The notes: a model not told the origin generated them from the sequence alone. 60,953 nt of DNA from an uncultured Muribaculaceae bacterium (GCA_934667475.1 CAKUMB010000011.1:1-60953), one strand, 5' to 3'. Shown: positions 32,013 through 41,760, counted from the first letter of the stretch. Numbers and translations are program-made.

Positions 32013-34571
32013 TCAGAATGTGAAGTGCAGCTGAATTCGCACACCGCTGCGGTCAACGCCCGGATTGTGGCGGTAGGTGAGGCGCCACACATAGTCAACT
32101 CGCAGGAATGTGAATATGTTGTCGAGGCCAACGCCGATTTCCATATACGGCTTCTTGTCCATGGTGCGGCAGTGGGCGTCGAGCGGAAAGCGGTATAGGT
32201 CGTTGTTCATTTCGGGGTTGTTTTTGTCGCTCAGCTTGCCATACAGGCCTCGGAACGAGAACACTTCGCGCAGCTTCAGGTAGCGCACCAGCGGAATGCG
32301 GTTGAGTATGGCACCGTTGGCCCAGTAGGTGAAGTCCCACGACAGATACTGGTCGTTTGCAAACTCCATGGCATTGAGTAGCGTGTAGGACTCGGGCTGG
32401 ATGGTGTACGACAAGTTGGCGTTGGGCAGCAGCAGGTCGGGATACGACACTTTGCTCCACAGTTTGGCCGCCTTCACTATAATGTCGGTGTAGCCGAATG
32501 CCGAGAACCAGAAGCGCTTTTGCACGCCTATCTCGGTCTTGTTGATTTCAAACTTGCTGCCCATGAACCCCTTGGGCACGTAGGTCTGCGTCAGGCTCAG
32601 CACGGGTGCGTCGAGGTTGATGGGGATGCGGTAGCTGCGCGTCTGGTAGAACTTTTCGCCGGGGGCGTAGCGCAGGGTCACGTTGAATCCAGCCTCGGTG
32701 TAGCGCTTAAACACGTCGCCATAGCCGTTTTCAAATGGCAGGAAGCGCGATGCCTCGTGTATGTTGTGCTGGAATCCGGCCGACACCGAGAAGCCTCCCT
32801 TGGTTTCAAGCTTGTATTCAATCTCCGACGTGCGCAGATAGTTTATCTTGTCGTCGGTCTTGCGCTTAAGGGCCAGAAACACGTTGTCGGCGTTGGTGTA
32901 CATGTAGTGCTGTCCCAGCTGGTCGATGTCGTATTTGTGCTCAATTTTAATAGAGTGTATGGGAAACTCGTTGCTGTGATACTTCTTTTGGTTGAACGAG
33001 TATTCCAGCTGGCCCATGTATTTCCACTTTTCGTCCTTGAAGCCGTAGGCGGCATATGCGCGGGCAAACCAGTGCTTGCTCAGGTTGGCGGTGGTCATGC
33101 CGCCAATGCGCAGGCGCAGGCCCTCGAGCGCGTTCGAACTGATGGTGGTGTTCATGGGGCCGAAGTCGAATTTGCTCGACTTGCCGCCCGTCTGCACATA
33201 GCCGCTCACGAGGGCCACAATCACCTTCTCGCTCCAGTAGAACAGCTTCGACTGGCGCAGGCGCTGAATCATTTTCTTTATGGTCGACTCGTCAGATTTG
33301 GCTTGGGTGGGGCGGTTGTCGGCCCAGAACTGGTCGGGCAGGTAGCTTGCGTCGTTGGCCACTATCTGCTCGCCGCTCTTGTTGAATATGTCCATGTTCT
33401 CTGGCGGAGCAAAGCTGAAGTCCTTATAGTTGGTCTGCCGGCGGGCATACATGCCTTGCGTGCCGGGCATAATCTTGAACTCTACCGTCATGTCGTCCTT
33501 GGTCTTCAGGCGCGAACCGTCGGCGGCCCTTTCATAGTTCTGTTCAATAAACACGTGCTGCACATAGTTCAGGTTGATGTGGCGCGGCACGTTGAGCTTC
33601 ACCTTTTTCACAAAATATGTGGAGTCGCCCACGGGCACGTAGATGCGCCCAAGGAATCCGAATGCCTGTGTGGTGAACGGCACAAAGCTCAGTTCCACGC
33701 ACTTCTCGCCATCCACGTCGAGGGTGTCGCTCAGGTAGTATTTGTAGAAGTTGGTGCCTATGTTCGACAGCGGACTCACAAACCGGTTTTGCATAAAGGT
33801 CACATCGTTGCCGAAAATGTCGATTTCGCGGAACACGTCGTCGAGGAAGCGCTTCACGCTTTCCTGGTCGAACGACTCGTCGAGGCCTCCGTTTTTCAGC
33901 CCGGTGACATATTCCTTGTGGCTTGAGGGGCTTTTGCGGAAGTATTCGTGCGACACTTTCTCCTTCATCGATATGGGCAGAATGCGCCTGCCTGTGATTT
34001 CAGAGGTGTCCATGTAGTCGATGAGGAACTTGAACTTGCGCAATATCACGTTTTTGTCGGCCACTTCCGAGAAGTCGTTGAAGCCCAGCGACATCTTTTC
34101 ATATTTGCCATATGAGAAGTATTCATTGTTCTTGGGGTCGTTGAGGTGCTTGTGGGCCATAACCTTCTCGACGAAAGCCACGGCGGGGTTGCCCTTTTTC
34201 TTGTATTTCTCCTTTTTGGTAACCACCAGCTCGTTGAGCATCACCGTGGTCGACTGCATGAGTATGTTTATCTCGTTGGTCTCACCCTTGCGCACATACA
34301 CCTGCTTTGGCTTGTAGCCCACGGCCGACACCGTGAGGCACTTGAAGTTTTTTGTGGTGTTGATGGTAAAGGCGCCGTCTACGGCAGTTAGCACTCCCTC
34401 GCCGGCACCAGTCATAAACACGGTGACCATGGGCAGCCCTTCGCCTGTAATGGAGTCTTTAACGTAGCCTTTTACAATGGTTTGCTGCACTGAGTGTTGC
34501 GCTTTGGCGGGCAGCGCGCACGCCATGATCCACACAACGAGTGCTATAAGAAAACTTCCCTTTTTTGTCAT
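32013..34571 (-). CDS. DUF5686 outer-membrane protein with carboxypeptidase-regulatory-like domain
   Basis: An 852-residue surface protein. It has a signal peptide (LIALVVWIMACALPAKAQ), then a CarboxypepD-reg-like beta-sandwich at about 28-120 (GYVKDSITGEGLPMVTVFMT) as found at the front of TonB-dependent receptors. The rest is a long DUF5686 region whose C-terminal part looks like a beta-barrel ending IQLHFTF. No TonB plug is seen, so it is not a classical receptor. Family members are common in Bacteroidetes and have no settled function. Confidence 0.82.
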   Translation of the reverse strand: MTKKGSFLIALVVWIMACALPAKAQHSVQQTIVKGYVKDSITGEGLPMVTVFMTGAGEGVLTAVDGAFTINTTKNFKCLTVSAVGYKPKQVYVRKGETNEINILMQSTTVMLNELVVTKKEKYKKKGNPAVAFVEKVMAHKHLNDPKNNEYFSYGKYEKMSLGFNDFSEVADKNVILRKFKFLIDYMDTSEITGRRILPISMKEKVSHEYFRKSPSSHKEYVTGLKNGGLDESFDQESVKRFLDDVFREIDIFGNDVTFMQNRFVSPLSNIGTNFYKYYLSDTLDVDGEKCVELSFVPFTTQAFGFLGRIYVPVGDSTYFVKKVKLNVPRHINLNYVQHVFIEQNYERAADGSRLKTKDDMTVEFKIMPGTQGMYARRQTNYKDFSFAPPENMDIFNKSGEQIVANDASYLPDQFWADNRPTQAKSDESTIKKMIQRLRQSKLFYWSEKVIVALVSGYVQTGGKSSKFDFGPMNTTISSNALEGLRLRIGGMTTANLSKHWFARAYAAYGFKDEKWKYMGQLEYSFNQKKYHSNEFPIHSIKIEHKYDIDQLGQHYMYTNADNVFLALKRKTDDKINYLRTSEIEYKLETKGGFSVSAGFQHNIHEASRFLPFENGYGDVFKRYTEAGFNVTLRYAPGEKFYQTRSYRIPINLDAPVLSLTQTYVPKGFMGSKFEINKTEIGVQKRFWFSAFGYTDIIVKAAKLWSKVSYPDLLLPNANLSYTIQPESYTLLNAMEFANDQYLSWDFTYWANGAILNRIPLVRYLKLREVFSFRGLYGKLSDKNNPEMNNDLYRFPLDAHCRTMDKKPYMEIGVGLDNIFTFLRVDYVWRLTYRHNPGVDRSGVRIQLHFTF

Positions 34572-34613
34572 TGATATACTATGAAAATCTTGCTTGTTCT
34601 ATTCTAAATGAAT

Positions 34614-34629
34614 TAATTTTGCAAAATTA
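34614..34629. promoter_or_regulatory. Palindromic back-to-back -7 boxes
   Basis: TAATTTTGCAAAATTA is a perfect 16-bp palindrome made of one TAATTTTG on each strand. It lies between the divergent DUF5686 and CYTH genes. The plus-strand box is 80 bases before the CYTH start; the minus-strand box is 50 bases before the DUF5686 start. The -33 boxes are weak. Confidence 0.5.
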
Positions 34630-34701
34630 GTAATTTATCTCCACACCAAGTTGCCGGTTTGGCGGCAATAATTGGTCGGAATCACACAATTAATATTCAA
34701 T

Positions 34702-35172
34702 ATGTCAGTAGAAATTGAGCACAAATATCTGGTGGACAGCGACTGCTACAAGAGCATGGCCACAGAGTCGCACCGGCTGGTGCAGGGCTATCTGTCGCGC
34801 GAAAAGGGCCGCACGGTGCGCGTGCGCATCTGCGACGACAAGGCTTTTCTCACTGTGAAGGGGGCCAACACCGGTGCCTCGCGGCCCGAGTTTGAATACG
34901 AGGTGCCGCTGGCCGACGCCGAGCAGATGCTGCGGCTTTGCCCGCCGCCCGTCATCAGCAAGACGCGCCACATAGTACCATTTGCTGGCCACCGATGGGA
35001 GGTGGATGAGTTTCACGGCCAGTTGCAGGGGCTCACGTTTGCCGAAATCGAGATTCCCAGCGTTGACTGCCGCTATCAGGTGCCGCCCTTTGTGGGCAGG
35101 GATGTGACGACCGATGCGCGGTTCTACAATTCCCGCCTCACCACTTTCGAAGCCATTAAGGAAGCGTTGTGA
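34702..35172 (+). CDS. CYTH-domain (triphosphate tunnel) protein
   Basis: A 156-residue single CYTH domain. The N-terminal ExExK signature is EIEHKYLV, and basic and acidic tunnel residues are visible (RTVRVRICDDKAFLTVKG, EVDEFHGQLQGLTFAEIE). Bacterial members usually hydrolyse inorganic triphosphate. It ends 4 bases from the convergent rlmD stop. The start at 34702 gives the family N-terminus. Confidence 0.88.
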   Translation: MSVEIEHKYLVDSDCYKSMATESHRLVQGYLSREKGRTVRVRICDDKAFLTVKGANTGASRPEFEYEVPLADAEQMLRLCPPPVISKTRHIVPFAGHRWEVDEFHGQLQGLTFAEIEIPSVDCRYQVPPFVGRDVTTDARFYNSRLTTFEAIKEAL

Positions 35173-35176
35173 TGAG

Positions 35177-36586
35177 CTATTTCAACTCCATGGCCACCAC
35201 GTTTTCCACATGGTGGGTGTGGGGGAACATGTCCACCGGCTGCACCTCCACCACGCGGTATTTGCAGTCGAGCATGGCGATGTCGCGCGCCTGGGTGGCG
35301 GGGTTGCAACTCACATACACCAGCCGCTGCGGCGCGGCGTTGAGAATCACGTTCACCACGTCTTCGTGCATTCCGGCGCGGGGCGGGTCTATTATCATCA
35401 CGTCGGGCCGCCCGTGCTCTTCGATGAATCCTTGCGTCAGCACGTCTTTCATGTCGCCGGCATAGAACAGGGTGTTTTCTATTCCGTTCACCTTTGAGTT
35501 GAGCTTTGCGTCTTCAATGGCTTCGGGCACATATTCTATGCCCACCACTTTGCGCGCCTGCCTGGCCACGAAGTTGGCAATGGTGCCGGTGCCGGTGTAT
35601 AGGTCATACACCAGTTCGCTGCCGCTGAGCCGTGCCATGCGGCGCGCCACCTTGTAGAGCTCGTAGGCCTGCAGTGAGTTGGTTTGGTAGAACGATTTAG
35701 GGCCGATTCTGAACTTCAGGCCCTCCATTTCCTCCTCAATGTAGTCACGGCCCTTAAACAGCACGAAGGTCTGGTCGGTGAGCGAGTCGTTCACCTTGGT
35801 GTTGACCACATACATAAGGCTCGTGATTTGCGGGAATCGCTCGGCCACGGCGCTCATCACGCTGGCAATGGCCTCCTTGTTGTCCTCGCCAAACACCACC
35901 ACCAGCATTATCTCGCCAGTGCTGGCGGTGCGCACCACCATGTTGCGCATCAGGCCGCAGTTGTTGCGAATGTCGTAGAACGTGATGCCATGACTCAGCG
36001 CAAAGTCTTTGATGAACAGACGCATCTCATTCGACACGTTGTCTTGCAGCCAGCACTTGTTGATGTCGAGCACCTTGTCGAACGCGCCCGGAATGTGGAA
36101 TCCGGCCGCGTTGCGGTTGCTGAATTCCTTGCCGCTTTGCAGCTGCTCGAAAGTGAGCCACGATTTGTTGGAGAAGGTGAACTCCAGCTTGTTGCGGTAG
36201 CACTGCGTGCGTGCCGAGCCCAGAATGGGGTTGATGGGCGGCAGCGGCACCTTGGCTATGCGCTGCAGGGCGTCGGCCACCTGCTGCTGCTTGTACTTCA
36301 GCTGTTCGGCATAGGGCAGGTGCTGCCATTTGCAGCCTCCGCACACGCCAAAGTGCTCGCAAAACGGCTCAACACGGTCGTTGCTCGGCTTCACCAGCTT
36401 CACAATGTGCCCTTCAGCAAAGCTGTGCTTCTTGCGGTCGATCTTCACATCGGCCACGTCGCCAGGCGCGCCATAGGGTATGAACACCACCAGGTCGTTC
36501 CAGCGTGCAATGCTTTTGCCCTCGGCGGCCACTCCAGTTATTTCAAGCCCCTCTACGGTGGGCAGTTCTTTTCTCTTTCGACTCAA
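35177..36586 (-). CDS. rlmD: 23S rRNA (uracil-C5)-methyltransferase RlmD-type
   Basis: A 469-residue RNA methyltransferase of the TrmA/RlmD (RumA) family. An N-terminal TRAM domain is followed by an iron-sulfur cysteine set CEHFGVCGGC. The SAM site is YDLYTGTGTIANF, and the catalytic cysteine lies in YVSCNPAT (Cys427). Typical RlmD methylates U1939 of 23S rRNA; some Bacteroidetes members have other targets, so the exact site is inferred. The start codon is TTG, which gives the expected N-terminus (SRKRKELPTVEG); no ATG fits. Confidence 0.88.
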   Translation of the reverse strand: MSRKRKELPTVEGLEITGVAAEGKSIARWNDLVVFIPYGAPGDVADVKIDRKKHSFAEGHIVKLVKPSNDRVEPFCEHFGVCGGCKWQHLPYAEQLKYKQQQVADALQRIAKVPLPPINPILGSARTQCYRNKLEFTFSNKSWLTFEQLQSGKEFSNRNAAGFHIPGAFDKVLDINKCWLQDNVSNEMRLFIKDFALSHGITFYDIRNNCGLMRNMVVRTASTGEIMLVVVFGEDNKEAIASVMSAVAERFPQITSLMYVVNTKVNDSLTDQTFVLFKGRDYIEEEMEGLKFRIGPKSFYQTNSLQAYELYKVARRMARLSGSELVYDLYTGTGTIANFVARQARKVVGIEYVPEAIEDAKLNSKVNGIENTLFYAGDMKDVLTQGFIEEHGRPDVMIIDPPRAGMHEDVVNVILNAAPQRLVYVSCNPATQARDIAMLDCKYRVVEVQPVDMFPHTHHVENVVAMELK

Positions 36587-36640
36587 AATATATATCGGTT
36601 TTTATTGTTATTTTCGTTTGTGGCGAAATCAATCAGACTG

Positions 36641-36648
36641 CAAATTTA
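36641..36648 (-). promoter_or_regulatory. -7 box of rlmD
   Basis: TAAATTTG on the minus strand, about 55 bases before the TTG start. Confidence 0.45.
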
Positions 36649-36828
36649 GTCAATTTTTCAAACATTGGCCGCACAAACAGCTGTCAATAAGATATAAGGA
36701 AAAATTTCGCTATTCAGTTGATTTCTATTATCATAACACTTTTTTGTATTTTGGACCGCAACCGCGTAGGTTTTCTTAAATAGTTTTTAATTTAATTTGC
36801 ATTGCTGTTATAGTACTGATATTTTCCG

Positions 36829-36836
36829 TAATTTTG
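36829..36836 (+). promoter_or_regulatory. -7 box of ppdK
   Basis: TAATTTTG, about 50 bases before the start. No -33 box at normal spacing. Confidence 0.45.
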
Positions 36837-36886
36837 CCAGATATTTAGTTGACGAATAGTTTAAATATATAATAAAACAACAATCA

Positions 36887-39601
36887 ATGAAGACGATTTA
36901 TACTTTCGGCAATGGCCACGCAGAGGGCAGTGCCGACATGAGGGAGCTTCTTGGTGGCAAGGGTGCCAATCTTGCTGAGATGAATCTGATTGGCGTGCCA
37001 GTTCCTCCCGGTTTCACAATCACTACTGAAGTTTGCAAACTGTATAATAAGGAAGGCCGCGACGCAGTGGTCAGCTTAATAAAGAGCGACGTAGAGAAGG
37101 CAATAGCCCACATCGAGAGCCTCACCGGCAACAAATTTGACGATCCTGAAAATCCGCAGCTCGTGTCGGTGCGCTCAGGAGCTCCGGTGTCGATGCCGGG
37201 CATGATGGACACCGTGCTCAACCTTGGTATCAACGATGCTGTGGCCGAGACTCTGGCCAAGAAGAGCAACAATCCCCGCTTTGCATGGGACAGCTACCGC
37301 CGCTTTGTGCAGATGTATGGCGATGTGGTGCTGGGCATGAAACCCAAAAACAAGACTGATATCGATCCATTCGAGGCCATCATCGAGAAGGTGAAGGCCG
37401 AGAAAGGCGTGAAATATGACAACGAACTTGAGGTCGAAGATCTCAAGAAACTTGTGAAGCTCTTCAAACTGGCCGTTAAGGAAAACACCGGCAAAGACTT
37501 CCCCGTGAGCGGCTGGGATCAGCTGTGGGGTGCCATTTATGCCGTGTTCGACAGCTGGAACAACGAGCGCGCCATCCTCTACCGCCAGATGAACCGCATT
37601 CCCGAGAGCTATGGTACTGCCGTCAACGTGCAGGCCATGGTGTATGGCAACATGGGCGAGACTTCGGCTACTGGTGTGGCTTTCTCACGCGATGCAGCCA
37701 CAGGCGAGAACCTCTTCAACGGTGAGTACCTCATCAACGCTCAGGGCGAGGATGTGGTGGCAGGTGTGCGCACACCGCAGCAAATCATGACCGAGGGCAG
37801 CCGCCGCTGGGCTAAGCTGCAAGGCATCACCGAGGAGGAGCGCGCCAGCAAGTATCCATCGCTTGAGGAGTCGATGCCCGAGTGCGCCAAGCAGCTCGTC
37901 GACATCCAGCACCGCCTCGAGGATCACTACAAGGATATGCAAGACATGGAGTTCACCATTCAAAACGGCAAGCTGTGGCTGCTGCAAACCCGCAACGGCA
38001 AACGCACCGGCGCTGCCATGGTGAAGATTGCCATGGACCTGTTGCGCGAGGGCATGATTGACGAAAAGACAGTGCTTAAGCGCATGGAACCCGTCAAGCT
38101 CGATGAGCTGCTGCACCCCGTGTTCGACAAGTCGGCCGTGAAGAGTGCAAAGGTTGTGGCCAAGGGTCTGCCCGCATCGCCGGGCGCTGCCACCGGCCAA
38201 ATCGTGTTCTTCGCCGATGAGGCCGAGGAGTGGGCAAAGCGCAACAAGAAAGTGATTATGGTGCGCCTCGAGACTTCGCCCGAAGACCTTCGCGGCATGA
38301 GCGTGGCTCAGGGCATCCTCACAGCGCGCGGCGGCATGACGTCGCACGCCGCAGTGGTGGCCCGCGGCATGGGCAAGTGCTGCGTGTCGGGCGCCGGCGA
38401 AATCAAGGTCGACTATGTGGCACGCACAGTGACCATGGGCGGCAAGGTGTATAAGCAGGGCGACTGGATTTCGCTCAACGGTTCAACTGGTGAGGTGTAC
38501 GACGGACTCGTTTCCACCGTCGACGCCGATATGTCGGGCGACTTCGCCGCTATCATGACCCTGGCCGACAAATACACCAAGATGCAGGTCTACACCAACG
38601 CCGACTCACCCCGCGACGCCAAGGTGGCCCGCCGCTTCGGTGCCAAGGGCATCGGTCTGTGCCGCACCGAGCACATGTTCTTTGAGGGCGACCGCATCAA
38701 AGCCATGCGCGAGATGATTATCGCCAGCGACGAGGAGAACCGCCGCATCGCCCTCGACAAGCTTCTGCCGCTGCAGCGCGGCGACTTCGAAGGCATATTC
38801 GAGGCCATGGACGGCTGCGAAGTCACCATCCGCCTGCTCGACCCGCCGTTGCACGAGTTTGTGCCCCACCAGCTGGCCACACAGAAGGAGCTGGCCGAGG
38901 AAGTAGGTGTCTCGGTAGAGAAGATTAAGCAGATTTGCGACAGCCTCGAGGAGTTCAACCCAATGCTGGGACACCGCGGCTGCCGTCTGGGCAACACCTA
39001 TCCGGAAATCACCGAGATGCAGGCGCGTGCCATCATCGAGGCCGCCCTCAACGTTAAAGATCGCGGCATCGACGTGCATCCCAAAATCATGGTGCCCCTG
39101 GTGGGCGTACTGCCTGAAATCCAGCGTCAGGCCGACATCATCAACCGCACTGCGCAGCAAGTGTTTGAAGAGCGTGGCGAGACGGTGGCCTACAAGATTG
39201 GCACAATGATCGAGATTCCGCGCGCAGCCCTCGTGGCCAACGAGATTGCCACAGTGGCCGACTTCTTCTCGTTCGGCACCAACGACCTCACGCAGCTCAC
39301 ATTCGGCTATTCACGCGACGATGCTCCCAAGTTCCTTGGCGCATACAAGAAACTCGGCATCATAAAAGTTGATCCGTTTGAAGTGCTCGACCAGGAAGGC
39401 GTTGGCCAGCTCGTGAAGATGGGTGTGGAGCGCGGCCGCGCCACCAAGCCCGACCTCAACGTGGGCATCTGCGGCGAGCACGGTGGCGAGCCCTCGTCGG
39501 TTAAGTTCTGTGCCCATCTGGGCATGAACTACGTGTCGTGCAGCCCCTACCGCGTGCCCATAGCCCGCGTAGCCGCTGCGCAGGCCGCCGTTGAGGAATA
39601 A
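36887..39601 (+). CDS. ppdK: Pyruvate, phosphate dikinase
   Basis: A 904-residue enzyme that interconverts pyruvate, ATP and phosphate with PEP, AMP and pyrophosphate. The N-terminal ATP-grasp domain starts LLGGKGANLAEMNLIGVPVP. The swivelling phosphohistidine domain holds GGMTSHAAVVARGMGKCC with His487. The C-terminal TIM-barrel has GIGLCRTEHMF and GICGEHGGEP with the catalytic Cys. In Bacteroidales it runs between glycolysis and C4 or PPi-linked metabolism. No PPDK regulatory kinase gene is adjacent. It is monocistronic with a strong terminator. Confidence 0.96.
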   Translation: MKTIYTFGNGHAEGSADMRELLGGKGANLAEMNLIGVPVPPGFTITTEVCKLYNKEGRDAVVSLIKSDVEKAIAHIESLTGNKFDDPENPQLVSVRSGAPVSMPGMMDTVLNLGINDAVAETLAKKSNNPRFAWDSYRRFVQMYGDVVLGMKPKNKTDIDPFEAIIEKVKAEKGVKYDNELEVEDLKKLVKLFKLAVKENTGKDFPVSGWDQLWGAIYAVFDSWNNERAILYRQMNRIPESYGTAVNVQAMVYGNMGETSATGVAFSRDAATGENLFNGEYLINAQGEDVVAGVRTPQQIMTEGSRRWAKLQGITEEERASKYPSLEESMPECAKQLVDIQHRLEDHYKDMQDMEFTIQNGKLWLLQTRNGKRTGAAMVKIAMDLLREGMIDEKTVLKRMEPVKLDELLHPVFDKSAVKSAKVVAKGLPASPGAATGQIVFFADEAEEWAKRNKKVIMVRLETSPEDLRGMSVAQGILTARGGMTSHAAVVARGMGKCCVSGAGEIKVDYVARTVTMGGKVYKQGDWISLNGSTGEVYDGLVSTVDADMSGDFAAIMTLADKYTKMQVYTNADSPRDAKVARRFGAKGIGLCRTEHMFFEGDRIKAMREMIIASDEENRRIALDKLLPLQRGDFEGIFEAMDGCEVTIRLLDPPLHEFVPHQLATQKELAEEVGVSVEKIKQICDSLEEFNPMLGHRGCRLGNTYPEITEMQARAIIEAALNVKDRGIDVHPKIMVPLVGVLPEIQRQADIINRTAQQVFEERGETVAYKIGTMIEIPRAALVANEIATVADFFSFGTNDLTQLTFGYSRDDAPKFLGAYKKLGIIKVDPFEVLDQEGVGQLVKMGVERGRATKPDLNVGICGEHGGEPSSVKFCAHLGMNYVSCSPYRVPIARVAAAQAAVEE

Positions 39602-39626
39602 GCAACGTAATCAACCACCACCAATA

Positions 39627-39678
39627 AATTTAGGCTGTAATCCCGCATTGAGCGGCGATTACAGCCTAAATTGTTTTT
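39627..39678 (+). terminator. Terminator of ppdK
   Basis: A perfect 16-bp stem AATTTAGGCTGTAATC / GATTACAGCCTAAATT (39627-39672) with an inner CCGC/GCGG pairing and a GTTTTT tail. Confidence 0.9.
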
Positions 39679-39703
39679 ATAAGTGTATTAGTAATGGCTC
39701 GCA

Positions 39704-39738
39704 TAAAAACTGGCCTATAGCCATGTGAGGCATAGGCC
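39704..39738 (-). terminator. Terminator of the AlbA_2 gene
   Basis: Stem GGCCTAT / ATAGGCC (39712-39738), followed on the minus strand by AGTTTTTATG. Confidence 0.6.
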
Positions 39739-39780
39739 CGCTTAATGTGTGTCTTAAATGTTAAGCTTTGTGGGGTGGAA

Positions 39781-40425
39781 TTACTGGTCTTTGAGGGCGA
39801 GGAGGCAGGTGCCGTTGTGGTAGTGGAGGTCGATGATGCCCATTTCGCACAGGTTCACCACCGACTCTTCGGCCTTGAGGCGCGATGTGTGTGCCAGACG
39901 GGCGTATCCGTTGAGGCTGATGCCGCCGTGTGTGCGCAGGTAGTCGAGCAGGGCGCGCTCGCTGTCGGTATAGCTCAGCACGGGTGCGTCCTCGCTGCTT
40001 GAACTGCCTTGCAACACCCGCACGTGCACTGCGCTTGCCAGCACATTTTCGTCGGCCACGCGGTAGTAGGCTTTCCAAGCGCCTTTCTCGTCGGGAGCTT
40101 TCACTGGCTTTATGGCGGCTTCGGCAATGGTGGCTATCAGCACGGTTTTCCCCTCAATGCTCAGAGCCTCGTATTCGAGCTGCTGCGGTGGGCGGCAATA
40201 CATGTCGGCGGCCTGCTGAATCATGTAGGCCTCTTCATCGCTGCTCACGCCGGCAATGCTGCCGTTGTCCTTTACGCCCACCAGCAGGCGTCCGCCGCTG
40301 TGGTTGGCGAAGGCCGATAGGCTGCGGGATATCTTTTTCGCGTCAGAAATCTGATATTTGAAGTCTTGCTGCTCATGCTCGCCCTCGCTGATGAGGGCCA
40401 TGAGGCGTGCCTTGTTCTTGTTCAT
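39781..40425 (-). CDS. AlbA_2 (Schlafen AAA_4) domain protein
   Basis: A 214-residue protein. Residues ~10-130 match the AlbA_2/divergent AAA_4 domain pattern: EHEQQDFKYQISDAKKISRS, then SAFANHSGGRLLVGVKDNGS. The C-terminal ~60 residues look like a winged helix (ALLDYLRTHGGISLNGYARL). Such proteins are predicted nucleic-acid binders or regulators and appear both in housekeeping and defence settings. No nuclease or toxin gene is adjacent, so a regulatory role is the safer guess. Confidence 0.8.
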   Translation of the reverse strand: MNKNKARLMALISEGEHEQQDFKYQISDAKKISRSLSAFANHSGGRLLVGVKDNGSIAGVSSDEEAYMIQQAADMYCRPPQQLEYEALSIEGKTVLIATIAEAAIKPVKAPDEKGAWKAYYRVADENVLASAVHVRVLQGSSSSEDAPVLSYTDSERALLDYLRTHGGISLNGYARLAHTSRLKAEESVVNLCEMGIIDLHYHNGTCLLALKDQ

Positions 40426-40516
40426 CGGTGTGTGCGGGTTCTTTATTGGCCATGGTGGGCTCGCTTGCCTTGGGCCATGATTGCAGGTTTTTAGAGGAAG
40501 GGTGTGTGCTGGCGTT

Positions 40517-41737
40517 TTATTTGGCCAGACTCAGCCAGTAGTCGCGCAACTCGTTCCATGGCACCACTGTACGGCTGTCGCCATGAATTGGAGCCACGAG
40601 TTTCTCGTTGAGCAGCACCAGCGCGTAGTGCTTGCCCGAAGGGGCTTTGCACAGCACCACTTGTAGGTTGGCAGCCATTGGCACCACGCTGAAGTCGGTC
40701 CAGTGCTGCTTAAGGTTGCCAAGGTCGTGCCCAGTGTAGCTGCACCCGGGCAAGCGCATTAGCGACACCAGCGGCAGCACCGTCTCGGCATGGGCAAAGC
40801 GCAGCAGGGCGGTGGTGGTCGAGAGGCCCTGTGCGGCCTGTTCGGTCGACTCCACAATTTCGTTGAGCAGTGGGGCGCTGATGTCCGACGGCACCGTTGA
40901 CACCTCCGACTGCGTGTGCTGGAAGTATTGCCGCAAGTTGAAGCACGACCACAGACGGTTGTACTCGTCAAGCGTCAGGTAGGGCGCATAGTCGTTGGCC
41001 ATGCCCATGGCCTTGAGGTTGGCAATGTTGTAGTATTCTATTATCGACAGTTGCTGCAGCTCGGCCCGTGTAGCCGGATAGGTTTTGCCCAGCAGGCGGC
41101 TCACGGCAGTTGGCGCCACACTGTCGACATAGCTGTCATATATGCTCTTCCAGGGCTTGTCGGCCATGTATTTCTTGTAGTTTGAGTTCACGTCAAACGG
41201 GCGCAGTGTCTCATCGAGCGACTTGCCCGACACCTCGATTAGCGTGATGTCTTTGGCGTGCAGCGACAACTCGTGGGTGAATGAATACATGCTCATTATG
41301 GCCCGTGGGCTCTTTGACGCGCCCGACAGCACGCGTCCGCCGTTGAACAGCTGCGGAAATGCTGCCGCCATGCGCCGTGCAATGCCGCGGTGCTCAGCCA
41401 TGCCGGTGGAGTCGAGTTGGCCCCACTGGCCGTTGCTGCGTGCCATCACCTCGTTGATTACTCCCAGAAAGCGTTTGCCAAGCTTGGTGATTGACTTAAG
41501 CGAGTCGGCCTTGAGCAGTGCCTTGCGCATGGTGGTGGCCGAGTATGCCGATGCCGGGTAGCGCGAGCCGTGGCGGCCCAGGTGGTTGATGAACACGGGC
41601 TTCAGGCTGTCGGGATATGTGACTTGCACCACATTTGCAGGGTATGGGCCCAGACTTCCCTGACACTGGTCGGCGTTGTAGGCCTTGGCGCCGATGCTGC
41701 ACAGCAGCGCTGTGATGGCTATTATTGTATGTTTCAT
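40517..41737 (-). CDS. Periplasmic histidine acid phosphatase (MINPP/phytase-like)
   Basis: A 406-residue exported enzyme (signal peptide MKHTIIAITALLCSIGAKA). The phosphohistidine motif RHGSRYP is at residues 55-61 (His56), and the proton-donor pair HD lies in YTGHDLGNL near 335. This layout is that of branch 2 histidine phosphatases; close relatives in Bacteroides include InsP6-degrading MINPPs. The substrate could be inositol phosphates or other phosphoesters. The start at 41737 gives a clean signal peptide. Confidence 0.85.
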   Translation of the reverse strand: MKHTIIAITALLCSIGAKAYNADQCQGSLGPYPANVVQVTYPDSLKPVFINHLGRHGSRYPASAYSATTMRKALLKADSLKSITKLGKRFLGVINEVMARSNGQWGQLDSTGMAEHRGIARRMAAAFPQLFNGGRVLSGASKSPRAIMSMYSFTHELSLHAKDITLIEVSGKSLDETLRPFDVNSNYKKYMADKPWKSIYDSYVDSVAPTAVSRLLGKTYPATRAELQQLSIIEYYNIANLKAMGMANDYAPYLTLDEYNRLWSCFNLRQYFQHTQSEVSTVPSDISAPLLNEIVESTEQAAQGLSTTTALLRFAHAETVLPLVSLMRLPGCSYTGHDLGNLKQHWTDFSVVPMAANLQVVLCKAPSGKHYALVLLNEKLVAPIHGDSRTVVPWNELRDYWLSLAK

Positions 41738-41760
41738 TCTTGTTTCGATTATTGCTACTA

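Larger units (their letters stand above)
36587..36886. other. 300-base gap between rlmD and ppdK
   Basis: It holds the rlmD -7 box and the ppdK -7 box. The rest is AT-rich, and I see no gene or strong hairpin. Confidence 0.5.

Noticed and set aside
32520..33926. A 468-codon plus-strand frame
   Set aside because: It is a shadow of the DUF5686 gene with a shadow-type composition.
39781..40425. AlbA_2 protein as part of a defence island
   Set aside because: Its neighbours are ppdK and a phosphatase, with no effector, nuclease or modification gene, so there is no support for a defence role.
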